Shown: positions 24,699 through 30,929 of the stretch, one piece after another
Numbering within the stretch: position 1 is the first letter of the stretch
Layout of the letters: each line of letters starts with the position of its first letter
Virus record (IMG/VR): IMGVR_UViG_3300009181_000078
Location: 1-63,209 of that record
Reading direction: 5' to 3' (one strand)
Length of the DNA: 63,209 bases
Source: a virus
The notes under the pieces: generated by a model
Database searches by the model: none
Told to the model about the DNA's origin: nothing
What the model saw: only the letters and a program-made list of their open reading frames with translations
Made by a program: the position numbers and the translations under genes

Positions 24699-24724
24699 TT
24701 ACACAGCCCTTCGGGGTTGTGTAA
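24699..24724 (+). terminator. Strong UUCG-capped hairpin upstream of ribozyme 2
   Basis: TTACACA pairs with TGTGTAA, and GCCC with GGGT (one wobble), around a TTCG tetraloop. There is no T-run after it, so it is not a classical terminator. Together with the palindrome it would form the 3' end of the upstream mRNA after ribozyme cleavage. Confidence 0.6.
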
Positions 24725-24773
24725 CCGTCCCTGAGTGAGTGCTCAGGCTGATGAGTCCCAAAGGACGAAACGG
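24725..24773 (+). ncRNA. Type III hammerhead ribozyme 2
   Basis: Stem III CCGT/ACGG (24725-24728 with 24770-24773). The cleavage triplet GTC ends at 24729. Stem I is a perfect CCTGAG/CTCAGG with loop TGAGTG. The core is CTGATGA (24748-24754), stem II GTCC-CAAA-GGAC, and GAAA (24767-24770). It shares the stem-II loop type NAAA with the other two, and the stem-I loop TGAGnG with ribozyme 3. Confidence 0.92.
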
Positions 24774-24784
24774 AATTTTAAACC

Positions 24785-24803
24785 GAAGGTTTGAAAACCC
24801 TTC
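24785..24803 (+). promoter_or_regulatory. Leader hairpin after ribozyme 2
   Basis: GAAGG and CCTTC flank TTTGAAAAC. It has the same position and flanking text (TTTTAAACCG before, TTAAAT after) as the hairpin after ribozyme 1, with compensating changes in the stem (GGAGG/CCTCC versus GAAGG/CCTTC). Confidence 0.6.
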
Positions 24804-24819
24804 ATTAAATCAAATTCAA

Positions 24820-25020
24820 ATGATTCAAGAACAAATGAACATTGAAAGACAACGTAATGAAACTATTCAGGACGTTATCGACAGACTTTTGTACCTACCG
24901 GCAGACAAGTTGGAAGAGTACAAGCACTACCTTGATGTGCTCGTGTCAGTGTATCCCATTGATATGAAAATCGAAGACGGAATCAGAATTTATCACGTAA
25001 CTAAACACAAATTAAAATGA
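24820..25020 (+). CDS. Hypothetical helical protein, 66 aa
   Basis: Starts at the ATG at 24820 (leader AAATCAAATTCAA). The longer frame upstream runs through ribozyme 2 and is not real. The protein is helical (MIQEQMNIERQRNETIQDVIDRL...). It overlaps the Cys-rich gene by 4 bp. Function unknown. Confidence 0.65.
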   Translation: MIQEQMNIERQRNETIQDVIDRLLYLPADKLEEYKHYLDVLVSVYPIDMKIEDGIRIYHVTKHKLK

Positions 25021-25307
25021 CAAAAGCAAATGACGTGTGGGAGTGCTCAAGATGTGGGCACCCACAAGGACGCCACGATATGTGGTTCGATGGTGACTTA
25101 TGCGAAAAATGTTCAGAGTATGAGCACTCCGTAAAATGTAGAGGATGCGAAACAATAGGCAATGGCGTAGACAAAAGATGTGACGCCTACGGCTACGGCA
25201 CCGGAGATTGGTGTGATGTGTGTTATGACAGCGACAAGTACCCGTATCGCAAGGATAGGTACTTCGACCCATCGTATGCAGGGGAGAGATTGGAGGATGA
25301 TTATTAA
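25017..25307 (+). CDS. Cys-rich zinc-binding protein, 96 aa
   Basis: Four CxxC-type pairs are visible: ECSRCGHPQGRH, LCEKCSEY, KCRGCETI and WCDVCYD, suggesting two zinc ribbons or treble clefs. The C-terminus is acidic and Tyr-rich. It overlaps the preceding gene by 4 bp. It could bind nucleic acid or act as an adaptor for a host protein. Confidence 0.7.
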   Translation: MTKANDVWECSRCGHPQGRHDMWFDGDLCEKCSEYEHSVKCRGCETIGNGVDKRCDAYGYGTGDWCDVCYDSDKYPYRKDRYFDPSYAGERLEDDY

Positions 25308-25316
25308 AAATACTCG

Positions 25317-25331
25317 CATCCCTTTGGGATG
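25317..25331 (+). promoter_or_regulatory. Leader hairpin before the 53-aa gene
   Basis: CATCCC-TTT-GGGATG, 23 bases before the ATG at 25355, followed by AGAACTTAAATCAAATC. It belongs to the recurrent set of short TTT-loop hairpins upstream of start codons. Confidence 0.6.
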
Positions 25332-25354
25332 AGAGAACTTAAATCAAATCAGAT

Positions 25355-25516
25355 ATGGAAAGCCAACACTATTTTAAAATCTATTACGCTCAGGCATTCG
25401 TTTGTTCAATAGTCGCCCACACAAAGTGGGAGGCTATTGACAGAGCGTTCTACAAATTCATCGGGGATTGCCCCCATTTAGATAGGGCAAAGTTCAAGGC
25501 AAAGAAAGTTTATTGA
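25355..25516 (+). CDS. Hypothetical protein, 53 aa
   Basis: Begins MESQHYFKIYYAQAFVCSIV and ends with a basic KFKAKKVY. It has the AATCAAATC leader and is preceded by the hairpin at 25317-25331. No domain recognised, but leader, hairpin and lack of alternative content support coding. Confidence 0.6.
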   Translation: MESQHYFKIYYAQAFVCSIVAHTKWEAIDRAFYKFIGDCPHLDRAKFKAKKVY

Positions 25517-25524
25517 AAAATAAA

Positions 25525-25556
25525 TTTGGTTATGTCTAAATTATGTCGTATCTTCG
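25525..25556 (+). promoter_or_regulatory. Promoter for the GATase II-GGCT gene
   Basis: TTTG at 25525-25528, a 20-bp spacer, and TATCTTCG at 25549-25556 (one mismatch to TAnnTTTG). Predicted start near 25563 leaves a 60-base leader before the ATG at 25624. Confidence 0.6.
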
Positions 25557-25623
25557 TTCATTATCAGTTCATTAACAAGGGTTCTATGCCTTTATAGGTG
25601 TTGCCCATAAATCAATTTAGCTT

Positions 25624-26742
25624 ATGTGTGTAATCATTATCAAGCAGACAGGGAAGAAAGTTCCTCAGGAGGTTGCAAAGACCTCAGCGAGAATCAATCC
25701 ACACGGATTGGGTATTGTATGGCTCGACACGTTCGAGGTAACGTATCACAAATCAGCAGAGTACAAAGTACTTGACACAGAGAGACCATTCATTGCTCAC
25801 TTTAGATACGCCACCATTGGTGCTATCAACAAAGACAATACGCATCCATTCAGATGCGGGAGCAACAAACAAGAGTGGCTTATGATGAACGGAACTATCA
25901 GAGCACTTGGTAACTTCAAGAAGAGTGACTCAAAAGTATTAGCAGAGAACTTGGGTGAGATACCACGCCACAAATGGAAGAAAGAGTTAGAAAAGTATGA
26001 GTGCAGGTTCGTATCGGTTAACACGCACAGCAGGACATACCAAATCTACAACAAAGAGTTGTGGAGTCAGAGGGATGGCGTTTGGTACAGCAAAGACAAC
26101 GTCCTTGAGGACAATTTAATCGCTGTCTACGGCACGTTAAAGAAAGGGTACAGCAATTATCATCACTACCTCAGTGCCTCCAAATTCATAGCCAAAGGGA
26201 ACACGAAGAGTAAGTATCCGCTTGTCATCAGTGGACTACCTTATTTGATTGAGAAGAGTGGACAAGGTCATCACGTGGAGGTTGACATATTCAAAGTCAG
26301 TTCAGGTGTGTTGGCTCAGTTAGATAGATTGGAGGGTCATCCTGATTGGTACCGGAGGAAGCAGGTTGATGTGACGACAAAGAACGGAGTGCTCAAGTGT
26401 TGGATATACTTCAACATACGTGAGACAGCAGACGGCAAAGAGCATCACAAGACATACACGCAGAAGGCAAAGCCATTGAGTTTTTGGGAGAAGGAAGATG
26501 AGAGAGAGAGCGAAAAGTATCAGAGCATATTTGCTCAGATGGGATATGATGAGCCGAAGAGTGTATGCTTGTTAGACATATTGGACGATGATTGTGAGGA
26601 TTGTGACTTTGACATAGAGAACGAGAAGCCTATCTGTGTCAATTGCTTTCACGACTTGGAGCACGATGCGTTCGCAAATTATCATTGTAGTGGTTGCGAT
26701 GAGTGGTTCACCGAGTCTGAGGTATTACGATTCCAACCTTAG
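25624..26742 (+). CDS. Fusion: class II glutamine amidotransferase, GGCT (AIG2-like) and zinc domain
   Basis: 372 aa. Residues 1-150 are an N-terminal-nucleophile amidotransferase: Cys2 directly after Met, HFRYATIG (59-66), NTHPF (72-76) and MNGT (88-91). Residues 163-290 are a gamma-glutamylcyclotransferase-like domain: AVYGTLKKGYSNYHHYL, with the catalytic Glu in LDRLEGHP (E237). Residues 324-358 hold three CxxC pairs. GAT-II releases ammonia from glutamine, GGCT cleaves gamma-glutamyl amines, and amidoligase forms such bonds, so with the gene at 22796 a peptide-modification pathway is likely. A palindrome and ribozyme 3 follow the stop. Confidence 0.82.
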   Translation: MCVIIIKQTGKKVPQEVAKTSARINPHGLGIVWLDTFEVTYHKSAEYKVLDTERPFIAHFRYATIGAINKDNTHPFRCGSNKQEWLMMNGTIRALGNFKKSDSKVLAENLGEIPRHKWKKELEKYECRFVSVNTHSRTYQIYNKELWSQRDGVWYSKDNVLEDNLIAVYGTLKKGYSNYHHYLSASKFIAKGNTKSKYPLVISGLPYLIEKSGQGHHVEVDIFKVSSGVLAQLDRLEGHPDWYRRKQVDVTTKNGVLKCWIYFNIRETADGKEHHKTYTQKAKPLSFWEKEDERESEKYQSIFAQMGYDEPKSVCLLDILDDDCEDCDFDIENEKPICVNCFHDLEHDAFANYHCSGCDEWFTESEVLRFQP

Positions 26743-26760
26743 ACTTGGGGCGACAGGGTG

Positions 26761-26776
26761 GTGTCTTCAAAGACAC
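26761..26776. repeat. 16-bp palindrome, copy 6 (before ribozyme 3)
   Basis: GTGTCTTCAAAGACAC with flanks AGGGTG and TGCCCT that continue the stem through two wobble and four Watson-Crick pairs. It ends 5 bases before the third hammerhead. Confidence 0.9.
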
Positions 26777-26781
26777 TGCCC

Positions 26782-26832
26782 TCCGTACCGGGATGAGCGT
26801 CCCGGCTGATGATTCTGAAAAGATGAAACGGA
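26782..26832 (+). ncRNA. Type III hammerhead ribozyme 3
   Basis: Stem III TCCGT/ACGGA (26782-26786 with 26828-26832). The cleavage triplet GTA ends at 26787, an allowed NUH site. Stem I is a perfect CCGGGA/TCCCGG with loop TGAGCG. The core is CTGATGA (26806-26812), stem II TTCT-GAAA-AGAT with a terminal U.U mismatch, and GAAA (26825-26828). The weaker stem II may make it slower than the others. Confidence 0.87.
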
Positions 26833-26869
26833 AAATTTCTTAAATTTAACAAACATTAAAACCACGACA

Positions 26870-27094
26870 ATGCAAGTATTTAAAATCAACACGAGTGCTT
26901 GGGCAGAAGAGGACTTCTACCTGATGACAACCTTAGATGAGGAGCAAATCAAAAAAATTATTCAACCAATGGTAGACTACGAAAGGGAGAATGACATTCT
27001 TTATGACAACGATGACTATATCTTCGCACTGCAGGGGGCGTACCCTAAGGCGACTGTTGAGATGTATCAGGACTTCGATGTTATTTCATTTTAA
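26870..27094 (+). CDS. Hypothetical acidic protein, 74 aa
   Basis: A small acidic protein (LMTTLDEEQIKKIIQPMVDYERENDILYDNDDY). It is the first gene downstream of ribozyme 3. It looks like the short DNA-mimic or host-factor-binding proteins of phage early regions, but only by charge. No family recognised. Confidence 0.62.
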   Translation: MQVFKINTSAWAEEDFYLMTTLDEEQIKKIIQPMVDYERENDILYDNDDYIFALQGAYPKATVEMYQDFDVISF

Positions 27095-27104
27095 ACCAAA
27101 TGCT

Positions 27105-27284
27105 ATGAAAAACTTTTTCAGAATATTATTGGGGTTCATTTACTTTTTTATGGGTATGATTTACTTCTTCTTAATATCGGTGCCCTTGGCTCTTACAATC
27201 TACGTGCTGTTGCACGTGGGTGTTTTAATCAAATTAATTTATAATCAAATCAAATCAGTATGCAAAAAAATCACTACGAGATGA
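27105..27284 (+). CDS. Two-helix membrane protein, 59 aa
   Basis: Starts at 27105 (MKNFFRILLGFIYFF). Residues 7-24 and 26-46 are hydrophobic and likely form a transmembrane hairpin, with a basic C-terminal tail (KSVCKKITTR). The longer frame from 26991 overlaps the previous gene and is rejected. Possible exclusion or membrane-perturbing role. Confidence 0.6.
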   Translation: MKNFFRILLGFIYFFMGMIYFFLISVPLALTIYVLLHVGVLIKLIYNQIKSVCKKITTR

Positions 27285-27571
27285 GTCAAGTGGCGGGTGC
27301 CAACTTGGAAATCGACTTTCTTCGGGATGAGGTAAAGCGATTAAAAGAAAAGTTAAACGATGGGGCGACAGCACGTGCGTTGCTCAGAAGCAAAGGGTAC
27401 TTTGTAGAAAACCTATGGTGCGTTGATGACGTTATGGAAAATTATGAATGTAACAGAGGCAAGGCTTACGAGGTGCTTGAGAAAGCAATGACCAACGAAG
27501 CTACTATGCAACAAATTTTTTTAGCTATTGACGATGCGTGTGACTATTTAGAAATCAAACAATTAAAATAA
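27260..27571 (+). CDS. Hypothetical coiled-coil protein, 103 aa
   Basis: The start at 27260 carries the AATCAAATCAAATC leader; an in-frame ATG at 27281 (ATGA overlap with the previous stop) is an alternative. Residues 15-33 form a coiled coil (LEIDFLRDEVKRLKEKL); the rest is acidic and helical. Function unknown. Confidence 0.62.
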   Translation: MQKNHYEMSQVAGANLEIDFLRDEVKRLKEKLNDGATARALLRSKGYFVENLWCVDDVMENYECNRGKAYEVLEKAMTNEATMQQIFLAIDDACDYLEIKQLK

Positions 27572-27578
27572 TAATCAA

Positions 27579-27974
27579 ATGGAAATCAAAATCATTCAAG
27601 GAGTAAAGCGAGAAGTCTTAGAAGATATTTTCGTAACAGCATTAGAGGGAGGCAGTAACTATTGGTACTTTCTACCTGAGGAGTCAATCAAAGCAATCCG
27701 CAAAGCGGTTCCTAAAGAGGAAGACCCGTACCTTAGCACAGCAATTTTAAAGGCTATCTTAGACCACGATGTGAAAGTGGCTATCAATGATGCCGAAGAG
27801 GAAGATGAGGTCGTAGGCGTTATTACACGTGGCACTATGCAGGCACGCCTGCAGTTGCTTGCAGAGAGTCCAAACAAGTGGGCATTAGATAGACACTTAA
27901 AAGAGGAAGGTGACGGAGACTCAGCAGATGTAGTCTTTCAATACCTAACTATGGGGGAGGTGGTTTATGGATAA
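27579..27974 (+). CDS. Hypothetical acidic protein, 131 aa
   Basis: It has the pattern EDIFVTALEGGSNYWYFL near the N-terminus, IKAIRK, and a C-terminal ADVVFQYLTMGEVVYG. Many phages encode small proteins with this EGGxNYWY element, with no known role. It overlaps the next gene by 8 bp. Confidence 0.68.
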   Translation: MEIKIIQGVKREVLEDIFVTALEGGSNYWYFLPEESIKAIRKAVPKEEDPYLSTAILKAILDHDVKVAINDAEEEDEVVGVITRGTMQARLQLLAESPNKWALDRHLKEEGDGDSADVVFQYLTMGEVVYG

Positions 27975-28164
27975 GCAAGAAACGTTAATCGACAGACTGA
28001 GGATGTTGCAAGAGCAGGCGTCCCTATTAATTCAGGAGTTGGAAGCGAATCCAAACTTTCCTGATGGTCATATCATCACGAAGGAGTCGTGGGATAATGC
28101 AGATAAAATCACACACGATGGTTTTGTGTATGTGAAGTATAGCGATTTATTGTTTTATAAATAA
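27967..28164 (+). CDS. Hypothetical protein, 65 aa
   Basis: A helical N-terminus (ETLIDRLRMLQEQASLLIQELE) followed by a short beta-rich tail (DGFVYVKYSDLLFYK). It overlaps the preceding gene by 8 bp. The promoter for the next transcript begins inside its last codons. Confidence 0.62.
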   Translation: MDKQETLIDRLRMLQEQASLLIQELEANPNFPDGHIITKESWDNADKITHDGFVYVKYSDLLFYK

Positions 28165-28179
28165 ATTGAACTATCTTTG
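28150..28179 (+). promoter_or_regulatory. Promoter upstream of the 73-aa gene
   Basis: TTG at 28150-28152, a 19-bp spacer, and TATCTTTG at 28172-28179, an exact TAnnTTTG. The predicted transcript start near 28186 is only about 16 bases before the GTGGGC hairpin. Confidence 0.7.
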
Positions 28180-28201
28180 TACGGAATTTAATCAAATTAA
28201 C

Positions 28202-28218
28202 GTGGGCTTTATGCCCAC
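28202..28218 (+). promoter_or_regulatory. Leader hairpin before the 73-aa gene
   Basis: GTGGGC-TTTAT-GCCCAC near the predicted 5' end of the transcript, 15 bases before the ATG at 28234. Possibly protects the mRNA or controls initiation. Confidence 0.6.
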
Positions 28219-28233
28219 ATAAACTTTAATCTA

Positions 28234-28455
28234 ATGGAGAAATTTATCAACAGCGGGAAATTTATGTGCAAGGAATCTTTCCTTGACAAGAACCCAAATG
28301 AAAAACTACGTAAAGACTGTACTGACGTGGTACACTACGTGGGGGGAGTGTATATTCAAGTCTTAGACTCAGGAGAATTTTATGTAGACGATGAATTTAA
28401 GAGCCGTTCACTTGATGAGGCAGAGGTAAAATTGTGGGAAAAAATTAACAAATAA
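28234..28455 (+). CDS. Hypothetical protein, 73 aa
   Basis: A small protein with the segment DVVHYVGGVYIQVLDSGEFYVDDEF, typical of compact beta-sheet phage proteins. It has its own promoter and leader hairpin. No family recognised. Confidence 0.62.
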   Translation: MEKFINSGKFMCKESFLDKNPNEKLRKDCTDVVHYVGGVYIQVLDSGEFYVDDEFKSRSLDEAEVKLWEKINK

Positions 28456-28481
28456 ATGAACGATGTGTGAACATATTCACT

Positions 28482-28489
28482 TATATTTG
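28482..28489 (+). promoter_or_regulatory. Promoter -7 box before the DnaA domain IV-like gene
   Basis: TATATTTG, 22 bases before the ATG at 28512. No convincing -33 element. It likely starts the replication/recombination transcript that ends at the terminator at 30812. Confidence 0.5.
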
Positions 28490-28511
28490 TTGTCTTAAAT
28501 TAAATTATTTT

Positions 28512-28814
28512 ATGAAACACGATGTTTTTAATCAGTATGTGGAGAGGGTTGCCGACCTATTTAATATAAAAAAGGAGGATATATTCTCAAAATCAAAGAA
28601 GAGGGAGTTTGTGGATGCGAGGCATCTCGTGTATTACCTATGCTCAAAGAGACCTATGCAAGTTACCTATATCCAAAAGTATATGAACGAAGCAGGGTAC
28701 GACATTAAGCACTCATCAATCATTCACGGCATCACTGCGGTTGAGCAGAAGATTGCAGAAGACAAGGACTACGTGTCTATTGTCAAGGATGTAGAGCGTG
28801 CCGTATTTATCTAA
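28512..28814 (+). CDS. DnaA domain IV-like DNA-binding protein
   Basis: 100 aa starting at the ATG at 28512. The C-terminal part (DARHLVYYLCSKRPMQVTYIQKYMNEAGYDIKHSSIIHGITAVEQKI) matches the helix-turn-helix of bacterial DnaA domain IV, including the DHsTVxxA-like signature as KHSSIIHG. The AAA+ part of DnaA is absent. It may recognise phage origin repeats such as the CGACAT modules, or occupy host DnaA boxes. Confidence 0.7.
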   Translation: MKHDVFNQYVERVADLFNIKKEDIFSKSKKREFVDARHLVYYLCSKRPMQVTYIQKYMNEAGYDIKHSSIIHGITAVEQKIAEDKDYVSIVKDVERAVFI

Positions 28815-28825
28815 TCAAATACTTG

Positions 28826-28839
28826 CAGACTTTAGTCTG
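28826..28839 (+). promoter_or_regulatory. Leader hairpin before the SSAP gene
   Basis: CAGACT-TT-AGTCTG, 35 bases before the start, followed by a run of five ATCAA units that make up the leader. The same hairpin core recurs at 33445-33460. Confidence 0.6.
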
Positions 28840-28873
28840 AAAGAACTTAATCAATCAAATCAAATCAAATCAA

Positions 28874-29515
28874 ATGGAAAAGAACCCAACGGTTTTTGAA
28901 AGGCTATCCGCCATTAACGTAAACGACCACGTTGAAAAGAAAAGCAATCTAACTTATTTATCTTGGGCGTGGGCTTGGTCAAAGACAAAGACTGAGTGCC
29001 CTGATGCCACGTACAAAATCGGTGAAACGACTTATGACGATGCACTTGGATTTATGTGCCACACTACTGTAACCATCGAAGACGAGACGCTTGAGATGTG
29101 GTTGCCGGTGATGGATGGTGCGAACAAGTCAATGAAGAAGACTGAGTACAGCTATAGTTCACGCTATGGCGACAAAAAAGTTGACGCTGCGACCACGTTC
29201 GACATTAACAAAACCATTATGCGTTGCTTGGTTAAGAACTTAGCGATGTTTGGATTAGGGATTTATATTTATGCAGGAGAGGATTTACCTGAGGGAGAGA
29301 CTACAGCTAAGGCTGAGGCTCCTAAGAAGACAGCACCTGCAACAGCAGATGGATTGGTAGACCTAAAGAAAGGTACTGACAATTGGAACGCAGTTGTGAA
29401 ATACGTTACGTCCAATAAGGCTATGGGCATTGAGAAGATTGGTGCACAGCTTACACGCAAGTACAAAATCAGTCCGGCATTAAAGAAAGAAATCGCTAAC
29501 ATTTTAAACGCATAA
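28874..29515 (+). CDS. Single-strand annealing protein, DUF1071/Sak3-like
   Basis: 213 aa. The N-terminal region KKSNLTYLSWAWAW is the signature start of the DUF1071 (Sak3-type) recombinases, followed by EMWLPVMDG and FDINKTIMRCLVKNLAMFGLGIYIY. These proteins anneal complementary single strands in phage recombination. The RecE-like exonuclease gene starts 2 bp downstream, giving a classic SSAP-exonuclease pair. Confidence 0.8.
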   Translation: MEKNPTVFERLSAINVNDHVEKKSNLTYLSWAWAWSKTKTECPDATYKIGETTYDDALGFMCHTTVTIEDETLEMWLPVMDGANKSMKKTEYSYSSRYGDKKVDAATTFDINKTIMRCLVKNLAMFGLGIYIYAGEDLPEGETTAKAEAPKKTAPATADGLVDLKKGTDNWNAVVKYVTSNKAMGIEKIGAQLTRKYKISPALKKEIANILNA

Positions 29516-29517
29516 CA

Positions 29518-30258
29518 ATGGCAGATATAGATATTATCTTAGCACTACGTGACGACAATCAATACTACAATGGTATTGGTAAGAACTACCTATCTAATTC
29601 AGATATAGGCGTGCTACTTAGCAACCCTCAGGACTTCGGTAAGGAGCGAGAAGACAACAAAGCCTTTATGGATGGCAGATACTTTCATCAATTAATTTTG
29701 GAGCCTGAGAAGGCGAAGGGTATGCCGGCTGTAGATGTGAGTACACGTACTACCAAAGAGTATAAGTTGTTCTGCGAAGAAAATAACCTACCTTTTTGTA
29801 TGTTAAAGAAGGAGCAGGACGAGATTCAAAACCTTGTTAACATTATCAACGGGAATATTGCTTTCTATGATGAGATTTATAAATCAGGTAATCTTTACGA
29901 GACTCCGGCAGTTGGAACGATTCAGGGAATGATATGGAAGGGTAAGGCTGACATTGTCACTGACAATGCGGTGATTGACCTTAAGACTACGAGTGACATT
30001 CATAAGTTCAAGTATAGTGCGAAGTCGTATAACTACGATTCTCAGTGCTATATTTATCAGGAGTTGTTTGGTAAGCCATTGGTGTTCTATGTGATTGACA
30101 AAGGCACCGGAGTACTTGGTATTTTTAGACCAACAGAAGACTTTGTAAAAGGTGGCGAAATCAAAGTGGGCAAAGCGATTGAGGTGTATAATAAATACTT
30201 TAGTGCTAAGCCAACGGATGATATTGTAAACTACTACATTGACGAATATTTATTATAA
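29518..30258 (+). CDS. RecE/exonuclease VIII-like nuclease (PDDEXK)
   Basis: 246 aa. Residues 129-160 hold the PD-(D/E)XK core: WKGKADIVTDNAVIDLKTT with D145, D154 and K156, plus an upstream His (FHQLIL, H57) usual in this family. The C-terminal QCYIYQELFGK is typical of RecE-like phage exonucleases. It resects double-strand ends to feed the SSAP encoded just upstream. Palindrome copy 7 and the tRNA-like element follow. Confidence 0.85.
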   Translation: MADIDIILALRDDNQYYNGIGKNYLSNSDIGVLLSNPQDFGKEREDNKAFMDGRYFHQLILEPEKAKGMPAVDVSTRTTKEYKLFCEENNLPFCMLKKEQDEIQNLVNIINGNIAFYDEIYKSGNLYETPAVGTIQGMIWKGKADIVTDNAVIDLKTTSDIHKFKYSAKSYNYDSQCYIYQELFGKPLVFYVIDKGTGVLGIFRPTEDFVKGGEIKVGKAIEVYNKYFSAKPTDDIVNYYIDEYLL

Positions 30259-30278
30259 TATTGCATCCCCCGAAGCAA

Positions 30279-30294
30279 GTGTCTTCAAAGACAC
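30279..30294. repeat. 16-bp palindrome, copy 7 (before tRNA-like element)
   Basis: GTGTCTTCAAAGACAC, 21 bases after the exonuclease stop and 5 bases before the tRNA-like element at 30300. Confidence 0.9.
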
Positions 30295-30299
30295 AGGGA

Positions 30300-30392
30300 G
30301 TCAGGGGCGGACGGTGACGCTTAGTTGAGTGTATTGGTTAATTCTGACGCACGAGATGAACAAATAATGCAGGTTCGATTCCTGCCCTGACG
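30300..30392 (+). ncRNA. tRNA-like element (T-arm and acceptor-like stem)
   Basis: GCAGG-TTCGATT-CCTGC (30369-30385) is a good tRNA T-arm. The following CCTGAC (30386-30391) pairs with GTCAGG at 30300-30305, like an acceptor stem. A possible GCG/CGC D-like arm exists, but I cannot fold a normal anticodon arm and no CCA is encoded. It is either a degenerate tRNA or a tRNA mimic, perhaps an RNase P or RNase Z target in the operon. Confidence 0.4.
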
Positions 30393-30411
30393 ACAACCGA
30401 TTATAGGCTTA

Positions 30412-30449
30412 GCCTCAGAGGTCTTTGATTGGTACAAATAGACTGAGGC
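30412..30449 (+). promoter_or_regulatory. Long hairpin in the leader of the SSB-like gene
   Basis: GCCTCAG pairs with CTGAGGC, and TCT with AGA further in, around an 15-base loop and a 3-base bulge. It lies 20 bases before the ATG at 30470 and may control SSB translation. Confidence 0.5.
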
Positions 30450-30469
30450 AACAAAAAAAACAGAACAAA

Positions 30470-30784
30470 ATGGCAAACGAAGAAAAAATCTTTGCAGACG
30501 GATTCTCATTCAAGAGAAACGAAAAAGCACCTGACTTTGTAGTTGGGAGATTATCAATCAAGGCAGACGATGGAGTAGCATTCATCAGACAGCACGAGAA
30601 AGGTGGATGGGTTAACCTTAATGTAAAGACTGCACGTAGTGGTAATTATTACATTGAGTTGGATACCTACGAGCCGACTGCACAAAACGGTATGAAGCCA
30701 CAATCAGAGAAACAGGCTACGCCTAAGCAAAAGGCACCTGAACCTGAGGTTGCAGATGATGATGATGGAGAACTTCCATTTTAG
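30470..30784 (+). CDS. SSB-like single-stranded DNA-binding protein
   Basis: 104 aa from the ATG at 30470 (leader AGAACAAA). A small beta-rich core (FADGFSFKRN...GWVNLNVKTARSGNYYIELDTY) is followed by a Pro/Lys/Glu linker and an acidic DDDDGELPF tip, which closely resembles the partner-binding tail of SSB proteins. It follows the SSAP-exonuclease pair and precedes the primase. The core is too short to be a typical OB-fold SSB, hence 'SSB-like'. Confidence 0.7.
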   Translation: MANEEKIFADGFSFKRNEKAPDFVVGRLSIKADDGVAFIRQHEKGGWVNLNVKTARSGNYYIELDTYEPTAQNGMKPQSEKQATPKQKAPEPEVADDDDGELPF

Positions 30785-30811
30785 AATTTACACCCATTTA
30801 GAAAAAGAATC

Positions 30812-30838
30812 GGGGGAGTGAAAACTTCCCCTTTTTTT
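30812..30838 (+). terminator. Rho-independent terminator after the SSB-like gene
   Basis: An 8-bp stem GGGGGAGT/ACTTCCCC (one wobble) with a GAAA tetraloop is followed by seven T's. It ends the recombination/SSB transcript. Confidence 0.9.
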
Positions 30839-30929
30839 ACCTCTAATGCGTGACGAAAATGTCGATGTGTTTCCCCTATATTCTCTATATGTGTTTTTAT
30901 ATTCTTTTTATTTTCTTTGATTATAATTT

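Noticed and set aside
24739-24819. Extended N-terminus of the 66-aa protein
   Set aside because: These codons are the second hammerhead ribozyme and its leader hairpin; the proper start with leader is at 24820.
26991-27104. N-terminal extension of the two-helix membrane protein
   Set aside because: It overlaps the 74-aa gene in another frame and encodes a Cys/Arg-rich stretch with no hydrophobic character; the ATG at 27105 begins the membrane protein.
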